From: Deltaproteobacteria bacterium
GTDB taxonomy: Bacteria > Desulfobacterota > GWC2-55-46
Assembly (NCBI GenBank): GCA_016235365.1
Contig: JACRLF010000023.1
Location: 1-41,892 of the forward strand
Direction: 5' to 3'
Length of the DNA stretch: 41,892 nucleotides
The position numbers and the translations under genes were made by a program. Of this stretch, positions 16,254-23,416 are shown piece after piece; the first letter of the stretch is position 1, and each line of letters begins with the position of its first letter. The notes beneath the pieces were generated by a model. The model did no database searches. It was not told the origin of the DNA and worked only from the letters and a program-made list of their open reading frames with translations.

Positions 16254-16316
16254 ATCCGATTCGCTCGCTTGACCCCGCAGCAAGCTGCGGGCTGGACGCT
16301 CGCTATGCATGTTCAA
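16198..16316 (-). repeat. MHSER element, full-length copy fused to tldD
   Basis: Minus-strand orientation: TTGAACATGCATAGCGAGCG...ATGGATACTTCCTTACATGTCGAAGAT...GGGAGCTTCAA. It fills the space between the ATP-grasp gene and tldD and runs in frame into tldD. Confidence 0.85.
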
Positions 16317-16325
16317 CTCGTTCTC

Positions 16326-17741
16326 CTATCCGGATATCAGTACCGGCATCAGCCCGCCTTGCTGGGCCACGTTCACGACGTCGTGTCGGGATACCCTCCC
16401 GAGGATGCACGCGCCCTCAGCCGTTGCGGACAGTCCGTAGACTATCTTGTGGTTCTTGAATACCAGGCTCCCCTCCTCGAAGAGGGGGAACATGGACTCC
16501 TCAGGGGCTCCGAACAGCTGCAGGACCCAGCCGTCCATATCCTTCAGCGCGGCCTGTATGCGTGCCTCCCATTCGCCCTGCTCGGTCGCGTGCCCTATGG
16601 TGACGCCGTACCCGCCGTAGAGGCGGTTGGGTTTCAATACCAGGACGTCCTTGTTCCCGCGGGCGTATGGTATCAGGTCTATTGTGCCTCCCATCGGGCC
16701 CTCTGTCCTCAAATCCCTGAGCGTCCTTGTCCAGAGCAGATGCTTTTTAAAGAGGGCGGCGTCTTCGGGGGAGAAGTAGCGGTCGAACCTGCCTGACCCG
16801 AGCGCCTCCCACATGGACTTGTGGTCGAAGTCCCCGCTCAGGGAGGAGATCACGCGGTTATTGGCGAAGGCGAACCTGATGGCGGAGGTATCATCCCCCT
16901 CCTTCTCCATCTCGATGATGTCGGAGAGCTCGAAGTTCCTGTATACGACGTCTATCGGGGTGTCCTTGAAGTATAACTCCCCGTTCTTGACGTATAGCTC
17001 CCTGGGGTCGGCAAGGCGGGCTTGAGCGCCCTTTTTCCTCCAGTGCTCGACGATGTATGGGCCCTCGGTTATGCCTTCGCTGAGGGTCGTGTCCTCTGAA
17101 TATACGATATTGAGGGTATGGCGGCCTATAGCCCTAACATGGGCGGCCATCTGCGAGTATAGCATGTCCCTCGCATCCGGATTTCTGTTGAGGAACTGCG
17201 TTGCGGGCATCTTCGCGTGGAGAAAGGGGAGGATGGTATCCATGAAGATGGAGGCCGCGACGGGGCTGTAATGTATGCCCCCGACGGCGCAGGAGTTGAT
17301 CTCAAAGACCGAGATCCTGTCCTTCCAGTCGCTTTGCTTCATATGGAAGTGCGCGTCGAGCCTGCACCAGATCGGGCCGCTTATGGCATGGGCGTCCTTA
17401 CCGACGCCCGTTATCCAGGCGAGCTCCTCCTCCTGAAGCGGCAGCAATTCCCTGAGGCCGCTATCCTTGAAGTACGCCTTGAATACCGCATCAACCCCCC
17501 TCTGTACGGCGTATGAGAGCCTCCGCAGATACGACGACTGCTCCTGCGTGAAGAACGCGGGCGCGAGCATCAGGCTCATGGTCTCTATCTTCCCGCCCTC
17601 GCGCTGGTAGGTAAAGCCCCTTTCAAGCGACTCCTTTGCGACAAGGCCGCACATCTGCCCGGCCTCCCCCGCGCTCAATCCGTCAAAGGCCTCAAGCGTG
17701 AGGTCCTGCAGCCTCTTGACCTCCAGGTAGTCCTTTTTCAT
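16326..17741 (-). CDS. Circularly permuted ATP-grasp-like ligase
   Basis: Product of 471 aa from ATG 17741 (MKKDYLEVKRLQDLTLEAF), chosen because GGGAGG lies just upstream. The C-terminal half has ATP-grasp character: VVYRNFEL, VLVLKPNRLYGGYGVTIG (nucleotide-binding lysine and glycine loop), GWVLQLFG and a final basic/acidic strand region. The middle contains FEINSCAVGGIHYSPVAAS. This matches the circularly permuted ATP-grasp/glutathionylspermidine-synthetase-like group, whose members form amide bonds via acyl-phosphate. The substrate is unknown. Its neighbours (a GG-leader peptide upstream, TldD/TldE downstream) suggest it modifies or extends that peptide. Could alternatively make a small-molecule amide unrelated to the peptide. 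Confidence 0.75.
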   Translation of the reverse strand: MKKDYLEVKRLQDLTLEAFDGLSAGEAGQMCGLVAKESLERGFTYQREGGKIETMSLMLAPAFFTQEQSSYLRRLSYAVQRGVDAVFKAYFKDSGLRELLPLQEEELAWITGVGKDAHAISGPIWCRLDAHFHMKQSDWKDRISVFEINSCAVGGIHYSPVAASIFMDTILPFLHAKMPATQFLNRNPDARDMLYSQMAAHVRAIGRHTLNIVYSEDTTLSEGITEGPYIVEHWRKKGAQARLADPRELYVKNGELYFKDTPIDVVYRNFELSDIIEMEKEGDDTSAIRFAFANNRVISSLSGDFDHKSMWEALGSGRFDRYFSPEDAALFKKHLLWTRTLRDLRTEGPMGGTIDLIPYARGNKDVLVLKPNRLYGGYGVTIGHATEQGEWEARIQAALKDMDGWVLQLFGAPEESMFPLFEEGSLVFKNHKIVYGLSATAEGACILGRVSRHDVVNVAQQGGLMPVLISG

Positions 17742-17865
17742 GCTACCTCCCGCAACTATATGGTAATTCAGAGCTCTTCGGCCTGTCAAGGGAAAGCGCG
17801 CCAGGTAAGAAGAATGACCCCATCGGTAGAATTTTTCAGAGCATCCCTATATTTTAGCCCATAAA

Positions 17866-17902
17866 AACAAAAAAAGGGCCGGGTCTTGCAGACCCGGCCC
17901 TT
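17866..17902 (-). terminator. Terminator between peptide gene and ATP-grasp gene
   Basis: AAGGGCCGGGTC-TTGCA-GACCCGGCCCTT, 12-bp stem, followed on the minus strand by a run of T. Placed after the small peptide gene, it would give abundant peptide mRNA with readthrough into the modifying genes. Confidence 0.85.
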
Positions 17903-17960
17903 GAGACCCGCCGAAGCCGCCTGGCAATGCCGGCGCCTTCGGATTATCGCCCTACCGGCC

Positions 17961-18152
17961 CTAATGCGGGCTGTTGCACGTCCTCCTGCTCGATATTAGC
18001 ACGCAGGAGTTCTCCAGCAGGAAATAAATCCCCTCTGGCGTCCTGTCGCCCCTCTCTTGCGCCGCGCTCTCACCCCCGGAAACCGTGGAAAATTCCTTTT
18101 CGAATATGTCATCCAGAGTTACGACATCTTCAACTTCTATCTTACTGGCCAT
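17961..18152 (-). CDS. Candidate RiPP precursor peptide with double-glycine leader
   Basis: Product of 63 aa. The acidic N-terminal part (MASKIEVEDVVTLDDIFEKE) ends in FSTVSGG, which resembles the double-glycine leader signature (L..VSGG) of bacteriocin and Nif11-type precursors. The remaining 36 residues are unlike the leader: polar ESAAQERGDRTPEG, then IYFLLENSCVLISSRRTCNSPH with two cysteines. AGGAGG lies 7 nt before ATG 18152, and TATAAT lies at 18198. A terminator separates it from the ATP-grasp gene, a common precursor/enzyme arrangement. I recognise no named family. The precursor role is inferred from leader form and neighbours; a small regulatory protein is the alternative. No C39 peptidase or ABC exporter is in the window. 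Confidence 0.65.
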   Translation of the reverse strand: MASKIEVEDVVTLDDIFEKEFSTVSGGESAAQERGDRTPEGIYFLLENSCVLISSRRTCNSPH

Positions 18153-18197
18153 AGGAACCTCCTTTTCGATAATGCACGGCAGTTCAACCTATATAAT

Positions 18198-18203
18198 ATT
18201 ATA
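18198..18203 (-). promoter_or_regulatory. -10 box for the precursor peptide gene
   Basis: TATAAT on the minus strand, 45 nt before the ATG, in an AT-rich stretch. No convincing -35 hexamer was found at 16-18 nt, which could mean an activated promoter. Confidence 0.45.
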
Positions 18204-18284
18204 TCGGCAAAAGATTAAATTAACATTAGCATGAACCTTACTTTTTCTTAATATCCCGAAAAGACGCGGCCCGACCGGGCGTCA

Positions 18285-18470
18285 ATAAAACCTCCAGGGA
18301 CTTGAAACCCCATCTGTTTTCAGAACGCTAAAACCCTCAAGGGCTTATAAAATCCCTGGATTCCCTGTATCAAGCTACAGGGAATTTTCAAGCAAGTTAC
18401 CTGCCTATTGAGATTCGCTCGCTTCCCCTGCTATCCAAGCCGCGCTTAATCCCCTCGCCATGCTTGTTAA
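18285..18470. repeat. Short palindromes and degenerate MHSER element
   Basis: 18285-18370 contains AACCTCCAGGG...TTTTCAGAACGCTAAAA units and CCCTGTATCAAGCTACAGGG. 18412-18470 resembles a decayed MHSER element in minus orientation (GATTCGCTCGCTT...AAGCCGCGCTTAATCCCCTCGCCATGC). The 18153-18551 interval holds these and two promoters but no gene. Confidence 0.6.
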
Positions 18471-18503
18471 AAATCATTTCTCCCCTTACCCCTTTCAATG
18501 CTA

Positions 18504-18533
18504 TTGACAACTGTGTAGCAACTATCGTATTAT
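18504..18533 (+). promoter_or_regulatory. Promoter of tRNA-Glu
   Basis: TTGACA, 18-nt spacer, TATTAT, ending 18 nt before the tRNA. Confidence 0.75.
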
Positions 18534-18551
18534 TTTCGGATAATAAAAAAC

Positions 18552-18627
18552 GGTCCTATCGTCTAGAGGCCTAGGACGTGGCCCTCTCAAGGCTAAAACA
18601 CGGGTTCGAATCCCGTTAGGACCGCCA
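18552..18627 (+). tRNA. tRNA-Glu (anticodon CTC)
   Basis: Acceptor GGTCCTA pairs with TAGGACC. The anticodon arm TGGCC-CTCTCAA-GGCTA gives CUC, and the T arm ACGGG-TTCGAAT-CCCGT is perfect. Encoded CCA. I found no duplicate of its 3' end in this window. Confidence 0.95.
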
Positions 18628-18659
18628 TTTAAAAACTGCGTTAGAAACGAGGTTTTGAA

Positions 18660-19283
18660 ATGACAGATGTCAGAAGTGATCTGGAAAGCCGTCTGAAGGA
18701 TCTCGTAGACTTCCTTAAAAAATCCGCCGCCTCGTTTGACGGAGGCCACCCCGGGGAGGCGCGCCGTCTCGCGGCGGTTATCCAGATGATCGTCAATGAT
18801 GAGGGCGGGGCCAAATCCCTCCTGAGCCAGATGGGGGTGAAAGACAGGCTCTTTTTCTACGACGAATCTCCGGATTACAACCCCAAGATCGGGTTGCCGA
18901 TGAGCGGCCTTGCGATAGTGACTATCGGCAAATCGACCCACAGGTATGTCCCGAGGCTTGGAGGCAATCCGGCGCTTCAAAAGCAGTCGCCTTTCGACCT
19001 ATGGTGGAACAAGAAGGTCTACGTCGACGAGTCTAAGAACATCGGCCTTTCGCGCCAGTCTATACTGCAAGGGGTGGCGAACTCCCCCGTTGGGTCTGCG
19101 GACCATAATCTTTCCGGGGCCTTCGCGGCCTTGACGGGCAATAAGACGCCTGACCGGGCAGTTGAGGCAGAGGAACTCAGCGAAACCGACTCCGAGATGA
19201 TAGCCGTCATGTTCGCCAGCGTGCGCCAGATAACCCACGAGCTACTTATCTCTCTTAAGGCTCAACTCCCCGATCTTTTCTGA
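18660..19283 (+). CDS. Unrecognised protein, tandem paralogue 1
   Basis: Product of 207 aa, predicted soluble, no signal or membrane segment. It clearly resembles the next gene: both have an N-terminal helix with LKDLVDFLKKSA / LKDLLGFVKDAS, then GEARRLA / GEAHRLA, FFYDESPDYNPKIGLPMSGLA / YFYDNCPEYDPRIGLPFSGLA, YVPRLG / YTPRLG, a WW motif (FDLWWNKKVYVDES), SRQSI, and a C-terminal FASVRQITHELLISLKAQLP. I recall similar unnamed proteins with an FDEWW and VAN-x-DGGAHVD pattern but no function. GAGG lies before ATG 18660. It begins 33 nt after tRNA-Glu, a typical cargo position. Confidence 0.75.
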   Translation: MTDVRSDLESRLKDLVDFLKKSAASFDGGHPGEARRLAAVIQMIVNDEGGAKSLLSQMGVKDRLFFYDESPDYNPKIGLPMSGLAIVTIGKSTHRYVPRLGGNPALQKQSPFDLWWNKKVYVDESKNIGLSRQSILQGVANSPVGSADHNLSGAFAALTGNKTPDRAVEAEELSETDSEMIAVMFASVRQITHELLISLKAQLPDLF

Positions 19284-19350
19284 TATATCTTTTATAACCG
19301 CGCCTGAAGACCAGTGGAGCGTATTTTCGACGTAGAATGACGCCGGGGAT

Positions 19351-19977
19351 ATGATGACCATCCCGCAGGAAGACAGCGGCCTCAAGAAATTCCTGAAAGA
19401 CCTCCTTGGCTTCGTGAAGGACGCCTCGGAGTCGTACGACAACCTCTTCTACGGCGAGGCGCACAGGCTCGCGGTCTGCGTCAGGGCCATTGTCCAGGAC
19501 ACGGGGGTTTCCCCGTCCATTCTCCACCAGCTCCACGTCCAGAGGACGATATACTTCTATGACAACTGCCCTGAATACGACCCGCGGATAGGACTTCCGT
19601 TCAGCGGCCTGGCGCTCCCCGTCTTTAAAGGCGGCTCATCCAGGTACACCCCACGGCTCGGGCTGAATCCGGGCGTAAAGTTCAGGAAGGTCTCGTTCGA
19701 CGAATGGTGGCACAAGCCTGTCATCGTCGACAGCGACAAGGGGGTGGACATTTCGCGCCAGGAGATAGTGATATCGGTATCGAACACCTACCACGGAGAG
19801 TTCGACCCGAGGCTGAACAAGGCGTACAACGAATTGATACTCAAAAACCGCCTCGACTGGGTGGATGAGATCGCCGCTGTCCCTGAGGAGCTCATCGAGA
19901 TAGAGTTTGCCAGCGCCAGGCATATCGCGTTCGAGTTGATAAGGTCGCTCGAAGAACAGACCCCATATTATTTTTGA
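19351..19977 (+). CDS. Unrecognised protein, tandem paralogue 2
   Basis: Product of 208 aa, paralogue of the preceding gene with the same motif order: LKKFLKDLLGFVKDAS, EAHRLAVCVRAIVQD, YFYDNCPEYDPRIGLPFSGLA, YTPRLGLNPG, FDEWWHKPVIVDSDKG, SRQEIVISVSN, FDPRLNKAYNEL and IEFASARHIAFELIRSLEEQTP. Two adjacent ATGs (19351, 19354) follow GGGG. The conserved WW, Asp and SRQ residues suggest a shared binding or catalytic site, but none can be assigned. The tandem arrangement suggests either duplication or a two-component heteromer. Confidence 0.75.
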   Translation: MMTIPQEDSGLKKFLKDLLGFVKDASESYDNLFYGEAHRLAVCVRAIVQDTGVSPSILHQLHVQRTIYFYDNCPEYDPRIGLPFSGLALPVFKGGSSRYTPRLGLNPGVKFRKVSFDEWWHKPVIVDSDKGVDISRQEIVISVSNTYHGEFDPRLNKAYNELILKNRLDWVDEIAAVPEELIEIEFASARHIAFELIRSLEEQTPYYF

Positions 19978-20157
19978 GCCCATCCGCCGGCCCTCTTGCA
20001 GCTCCCCTTCGGCGTCTTGCCCGCCATGTGAATAACCTCTTGATGTTTCTTTCGGTATGATTAAGCGCGGCTTGCCGAAAAACCGCGGATAATTCGGATG
20101 TTTTTAGTCCAATACAAAATAACTAAAGGAATCCCGATAGTTGCCGAAATAAATATT

Positions 20158-20331
20158 AAGGAACCTCTGATTAATTCCTTGGTTCGTCATTGCGAGCGAA
20201 GCGAAGCAATCTCATCTTTTGATAAATCAATAACTTGGAGATTGCTTCGTCGCGTGCGCTCCTCGCAATGACATCGAAAAAAGAATTAATCAGAGATTCC
20301 TTAGAAAAAAGAATTAATCAGAGATTCCTTA
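20158..20331. repeat. MITE-like element with GGAACCTCTGATTAATTC ends
   Basis: Left end AAGGAACCTCTGATTAATTC and right end GAATTAATCAGAGATTCCTTA are inverted repeats; the right end is present twice in tandem (26-nt period). The interior TTCGTCATTGCGAGCG...AGCAATCTC pairs with GAGATTGCTTCG...TCGCAATGAC, a hairpin repeat seen in many Deltaproteobacteria and Nitrospirota genomes. No ORF. The rest of 19978-20375 holds only a weak MHSER-like trace (20056-20088). Confidence 0.75.
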
Positions 20332-20375
20332 ATATGCTTTCGTCGTCATTTTAAACTATAGGAGGGGTATAGATC

Positions 20376-20804
20376 ATGGCTCTTGAGTGGAACGACCGTT
20401 TTGCCGTAGGAGTGGATGAGATAGACAACCAGCACAAGGAGCTGTTTAAAAGGGTCAACTCCCTGACGGATGCGATGATGCACAAAAGGGGCAAGGACGA
20501 GATAGCAGGCGTATTCAAATTCCTTGAGAACTACGTGATAGCCCACTTCGGCATGGAAGAGCGCTGCATGGCCCGGTACAACTACCATGACGAGGCCGCC
20601 CACAAGGTACAGCACAATGAATTCATAAAGGCGTTCAACGAGTTGAAGAAGCGCTACGATGAGGTCGGGGCAAGCTCTGACGTGGTCGTCATGACCAACA
20701 GCAAGCTCGGCGGATGGCTCAGGACCCACATACCTGTAACGGATAAGGCCCTCGGCACGTTCATACTGTCGCTGAAAGCGGAGATCGGCAGACTGGCTGT
20801 TTAA
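20376..20804 (+). CDS. Bacteriohemerythrin
   Basis: Product of 142 aa, a four-helix O2-binding diiron protein. Ligand motifs are visible: an N-terminal His upstream of LFKR (DNQHKELFKRVN, H..E pair), the HFGMEERCM motif (HXXXE), HKVQHNEF (HXXXH) and the C-terminal WLRTHIPVTDKALG (HXXXXD). AGGAGG precedes ATG 20376. Single cytoplasmic gene with its own terminator. Probable role: oxygen or nitric-oxide sequestration in an oxygen-sensitive cell. A decayed paralogue lies at 34978-35365. Confidence 0.95.
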   Translation: MALEWNDRFAVGVDEIDNQHKELFKRVNSLTDAMMHKRGKDEIAGVFKFLENYVIAHFGMEERCMARYNYHDEAAHKVQHNEFIKAFNELKKRYDEVGASSDVVVMTNSKLGGWLRTHIPVTDKALGTFILSLKAEIGRLAV

Positions 20805-20836
20805 CGCGGCCTGCGATCGAAAAAACATTAATGCCG

Positions 20837-20868
20837 AAAGGCCGGCTTGAACATGCCGGCCTTTTTTC
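20837..20868 (+). terminator. Terminator of bacteriohemerythrin gene
   Basis: AAAGGCCGGC-TTGAACAT-GCCGGCCTTTTTT: 10-bp stem then T run. Confidence 0.92.
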
Positions 20869-20931
20869 TTTGTTGCCGCGGGAAGCTTCCCTTGACTTGG
20901 CCGTTCAGGTCTCTTAATATGGAGGCTGCCT

Positions 20932-21855
20932 GTGGATGCCTTCGCCGGTCAAACGGGTGCTCCCATGTCCGAAGAAAAAATCTCTACCGTCGGGGAGGCC
21001 CTCTCATGGGGCGTTGAGCGCCTCTCGAAGCACTCCATCCCCGACCCAGCCAACGAGGCCGAGTACCTCCTGACCCATCTCCTCAATTGCAAGAGGCACG
21101 AGCTTTTCTTGAACTCCGCGCGTCCGCTCACCCCTGAAGAGTCGCTGAGGTTCAGGGGGTATATACATAGGAGGTCAAGGAGGGAGCCCGCGCAGTATAT
21201 CACGGGAGAGGTCGAGTTCAGGGGCCTTAAGTTGAAGGTCACGCACGCGACGTTGATACCGAGGCCTGAGACCGAGCTTGTCGTGGATGAGGCTCTGAAG
21301 GCGGCCTTTGCTCATGGGCTGGACAAGAAAAATGCCACGATAATTGATCTGTGCGCCGGGAGCGGCTGCATGGCGGTGGCCGCGGCAAAGGAGTTGCCGC
21401 GGGCGGTGGTCTATGCGACCGATATCTCCAACGAGGCCCTCACCGTGGCGGAGGGGAACGCCTTGAGAAACGGCGTGGGCGGAAGGGTCAGGTTCCTCAA
21501 GGGGGACCTCTTCTCCCCTTTCATGGAGGCCGGCATGGAAGTCATGGCCGACATCATCCTCTCAAACCCGCCGTATGTGGCGAAGGCCGACTTCGAAAAC
21601 CTCGCCCCCGAGGTAAAGGACCATGAGCCGGCGGACGCCCTCTACGGAGGGGTCGACGGGCTCAACTTCTACAGGAGGATAATCAAGGGGGCCCCGGACT
21701 ATCTCCTGCCCGGAGGGTTTCTCATAATGGAGATCGGGTGGGGCCAATCGGCAAAGGTAAAGGGCCTGGCCGAAGAGAACGGCTCTTACCTCGATATAGA
21801 GATAAAGAAGGACTACTCGGGTATAGACAGGATATTCGTGGCAAGACGCCGCTGA
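20932..21855 (+). CDS. prmC: Release-factor glutamine methyltransferase PrmC (HemK)
   Basis: Product of 307 aa. It methylates the GGQ glutamine of release factors using SAM. Visible: N-terminal helical domain (ALSWGVERLSKHSIPDPANEAEYLL), YITGEVEFRGL, TLIPRPETELVV, the SAM motif IIDLCAGSGCMAVAAAKE and the catalytic NPPY (ILSNPPYV). I take GTG 20932 as start because GGAGG lies 6 nt before it; the internal ATG 20965 lacks such a site. The usual neighbour prfA is not in the window. Confidence 0.94.
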   Translation: MDAFAGQTGAPMSEEKISTVGEALSWGVERLSKHSIPDPANEAEYLLTHLLNCKRHELFLNSARPLTPEESLRFRGYIHRRSRREPAQYITGEVEFRGLKLKVTHATLIPRPETELVVDEALKAAFAHGLDKKNATIIDLCAGSGCMAVAAAKELPRAVVYATDISNEALTVAEGNALRNGVGGRVRFLKGDLFSPFMEAGMEVMADIILSNPPYVAKADFENLAPEVKDHEPADALYGGVDGLNFYRRIIKGAPDYLLPGGFLIMEIGWGQSAKVKGLAEENGSYLDIEIKKDYSGIDRIFVARRR

Positions 21856-22245
21856 GCCTGCAAGAGATATGGTTATCCTGCCTCCACGCTCCATCCCTCC
21901 GTCTTGTCTCACCCCCATCTAACAGCGCCTGAAACTCACCCTCATACGGATTACCGTCAACACGCCCGTCGCCGACATTCGGATATATCGTCCCAGTCGC
22001 GGAATACCCCCGTCTTAAGGCGGAGATTTCTTTTTATCTCTTGATACGCCGCCATAACAGGACTAACATCATCCAAAATATCCTTAACTTCAAATCTTGT
22101 AACCTGAGTTACATAACGCGAAAGGCATACATAATATATTTCAGTAAAACCTCCGGGGACGCGCCGCGGCGACGGACTCAATAAGCCACCCGGGAGCAGG
22201 CTCCGGGGTGGCCGAAGGAAATATTAAAAATCCCTTCAGAGGGCA
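21856..22245. other. Intergenic region without a convincing gene
   Basis: About 390 bp. The only ORF, 21957-22181 on the minus strand (74 aa, ...AYQEIKRNLRLKTGVFRDWDDISECRR), has no recognised domain. The phrase looks protein-like, so it may be the tail of a lost gene. 22226-22245 is a CCCTTCAGAGGG palindrome abutting an MHSER element. Confidence 0.4.
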
Positions 22246-22366
22246 TGAACATGCATAGCGAGCGCATTCCCCGCTAGCCAAGCTGCGGGGTCAAGCGAGC
22301 GAATAGAAATATATACTCCCGTATATGTCGAAGATTCCCCGCGGCTTGCCGCGGGGAATCTTCAAC
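22246..22366 (+). repeat. MHSER element, full-length copy
   Basis: TGAACATGCATAGCGAGCG...CCCCGCTAGCCAAGCTGCGGGG...TATATGTCGAAGATTCCCC...ATCTTCAAC. It lies directly upstream of the cytochrome b-like gene, whose own AGGAGG follows the repeat, so no start-codon donation here. Confidence 0.88.
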
Positions 22367-22380
22367 GCAGGAGGCTTCAG

Positions 22381-23355
22381 ATGAGCGGCACCGCAACCCC
22401 TGTCTCAGCCGGACGGAACAACGGCGTAGAGACGGTCAAACATGAGAACGCCATGAAAAGGACCGAGGCAAAGGGCGGGCCGGGCCTGGAGTGGGTCATG
22501 GCGCTGACGGTTATCCTGCTCATCGCGGCCGGGGCCTACGAGAGCCTCACGGAGACGCACGCGCCGGAGAAGAGCGTCCTGAGTGTATTGCAGGCGTACG
22601 GCTACCTCAAGACATACCAGGCGGCCTATGAGCCGGGCAAGGGCATATGGCGGGCCCTCGGTTGGACCGGTTCGGCAATGATGGTATTGATGATGCTCTA
22701 CAGCCTGCGGAAGAGGCTCTCCTTCATGAGGTCGTTCGGCTCGATGCGCCTCTGGCTCTCGGCGCATATGTTCCTCGGCATAATCGGCCCTGTCCTCGTT
22801 ACGTTCCATACCACGTTCAAGCTCCACGGGATAATCGCCACGAGCTTCTGGTGCATGATAGTGACGGCGGTCTTCGGGATACTGGGGAGGTATATCTATG
22901 TGCAGATACCGAGGGGGATATCAGGGGCCGAGCTCGGCGTCAAGGAGATCGACGCGGCGATAGCGAATATCGACATGGAATACGGCAGGTATCTCGGCAA
23001 GGAAAACCAGACGAGGCTTCTCAACGAGATATCCCTGGCGCAGGACGAGGACAAGGGCAAGAGCATCCCCTGGGCGCTCCTCCTCATGATCAGGAACGAC
23101 ATATCCAACATCGTCATGATAAGGCGTCTCAAGACGGCCCTTAAGACCCGCTTCAACCTCGCGTCAAACGAGAGGAGGAGGCTTGTCTATCTTTTGAAGA
23201 CCAGGGCCTCGCTCATAAGGCGCAAAAACCTGCTCTCCACCTCTCACAGGATGCTCCACTACTGGCATGTATTCCACATCCCGCTGGCCGGGGTGATGTT
23301 CCTGATAATGTTCCTCCACGTCATCGTTTATTACGTCTTCAGGACGCGAATTTAG
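22381..23355 (+). CDS. Membrane cytochrome b-like protein
   Basis: Product of 324 aa. After a hydrophilic N-terminus there are about five hydrophobic segments: around residues 38-55 (WVMALTVILLIAAGAYES), 100-110, 121-142, 146-170 and 295-320. Paired histidines sit in or near helices (LWLSAHMFLGIIG, LVTFHTTFKLHGI, STSHRMLHYWHVFHIPL, MFLHVIVYY), consistent with bis-His b-heme ligation across the membrane. A long cytosolic loop carries charged helices. AGGAGG lies upstream of ATG 22381. It is followed by the giant cytochrome and barrel genes, so a quinol-oxidising or electron-transferring inner-membrane partner is likely. Confidence 0.75.
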   Translation: MSGTATPVSAGRNNGVETVKHENAMKRTEAKGGPGLEWVMALTVILLIAAGAYESLTETHAPEKSVLSVLQAYGYLKTYQAAYEPGKGIWRALGWTGSAMMVLMMLYSLRKRLSFMRSFGSMRLWLSAHMFLGIIGPVLVTFHTTFKLHGIIATSFWCMIVTAVFGILGRYIYVQIPRGISGAELGVKEIDAAIANIDMEYGRYLGKENQTRLLNEISLAQDEDKGKSIPWALLLMIRNDISNIVMIRRLKTALKTRFNLASNERRRLVYLLKTRASLIRRKNLLSTSHRMLHYWHVFHIPLAGVMFLIMFLHVIVYYVFRTRI

Positions 23356-23416
23356 GGGCGCACGGCAGACACTTTCCAGAGGATATTACGCCTTGATGCG
23401 GGGAGCCGCTTTTTCC

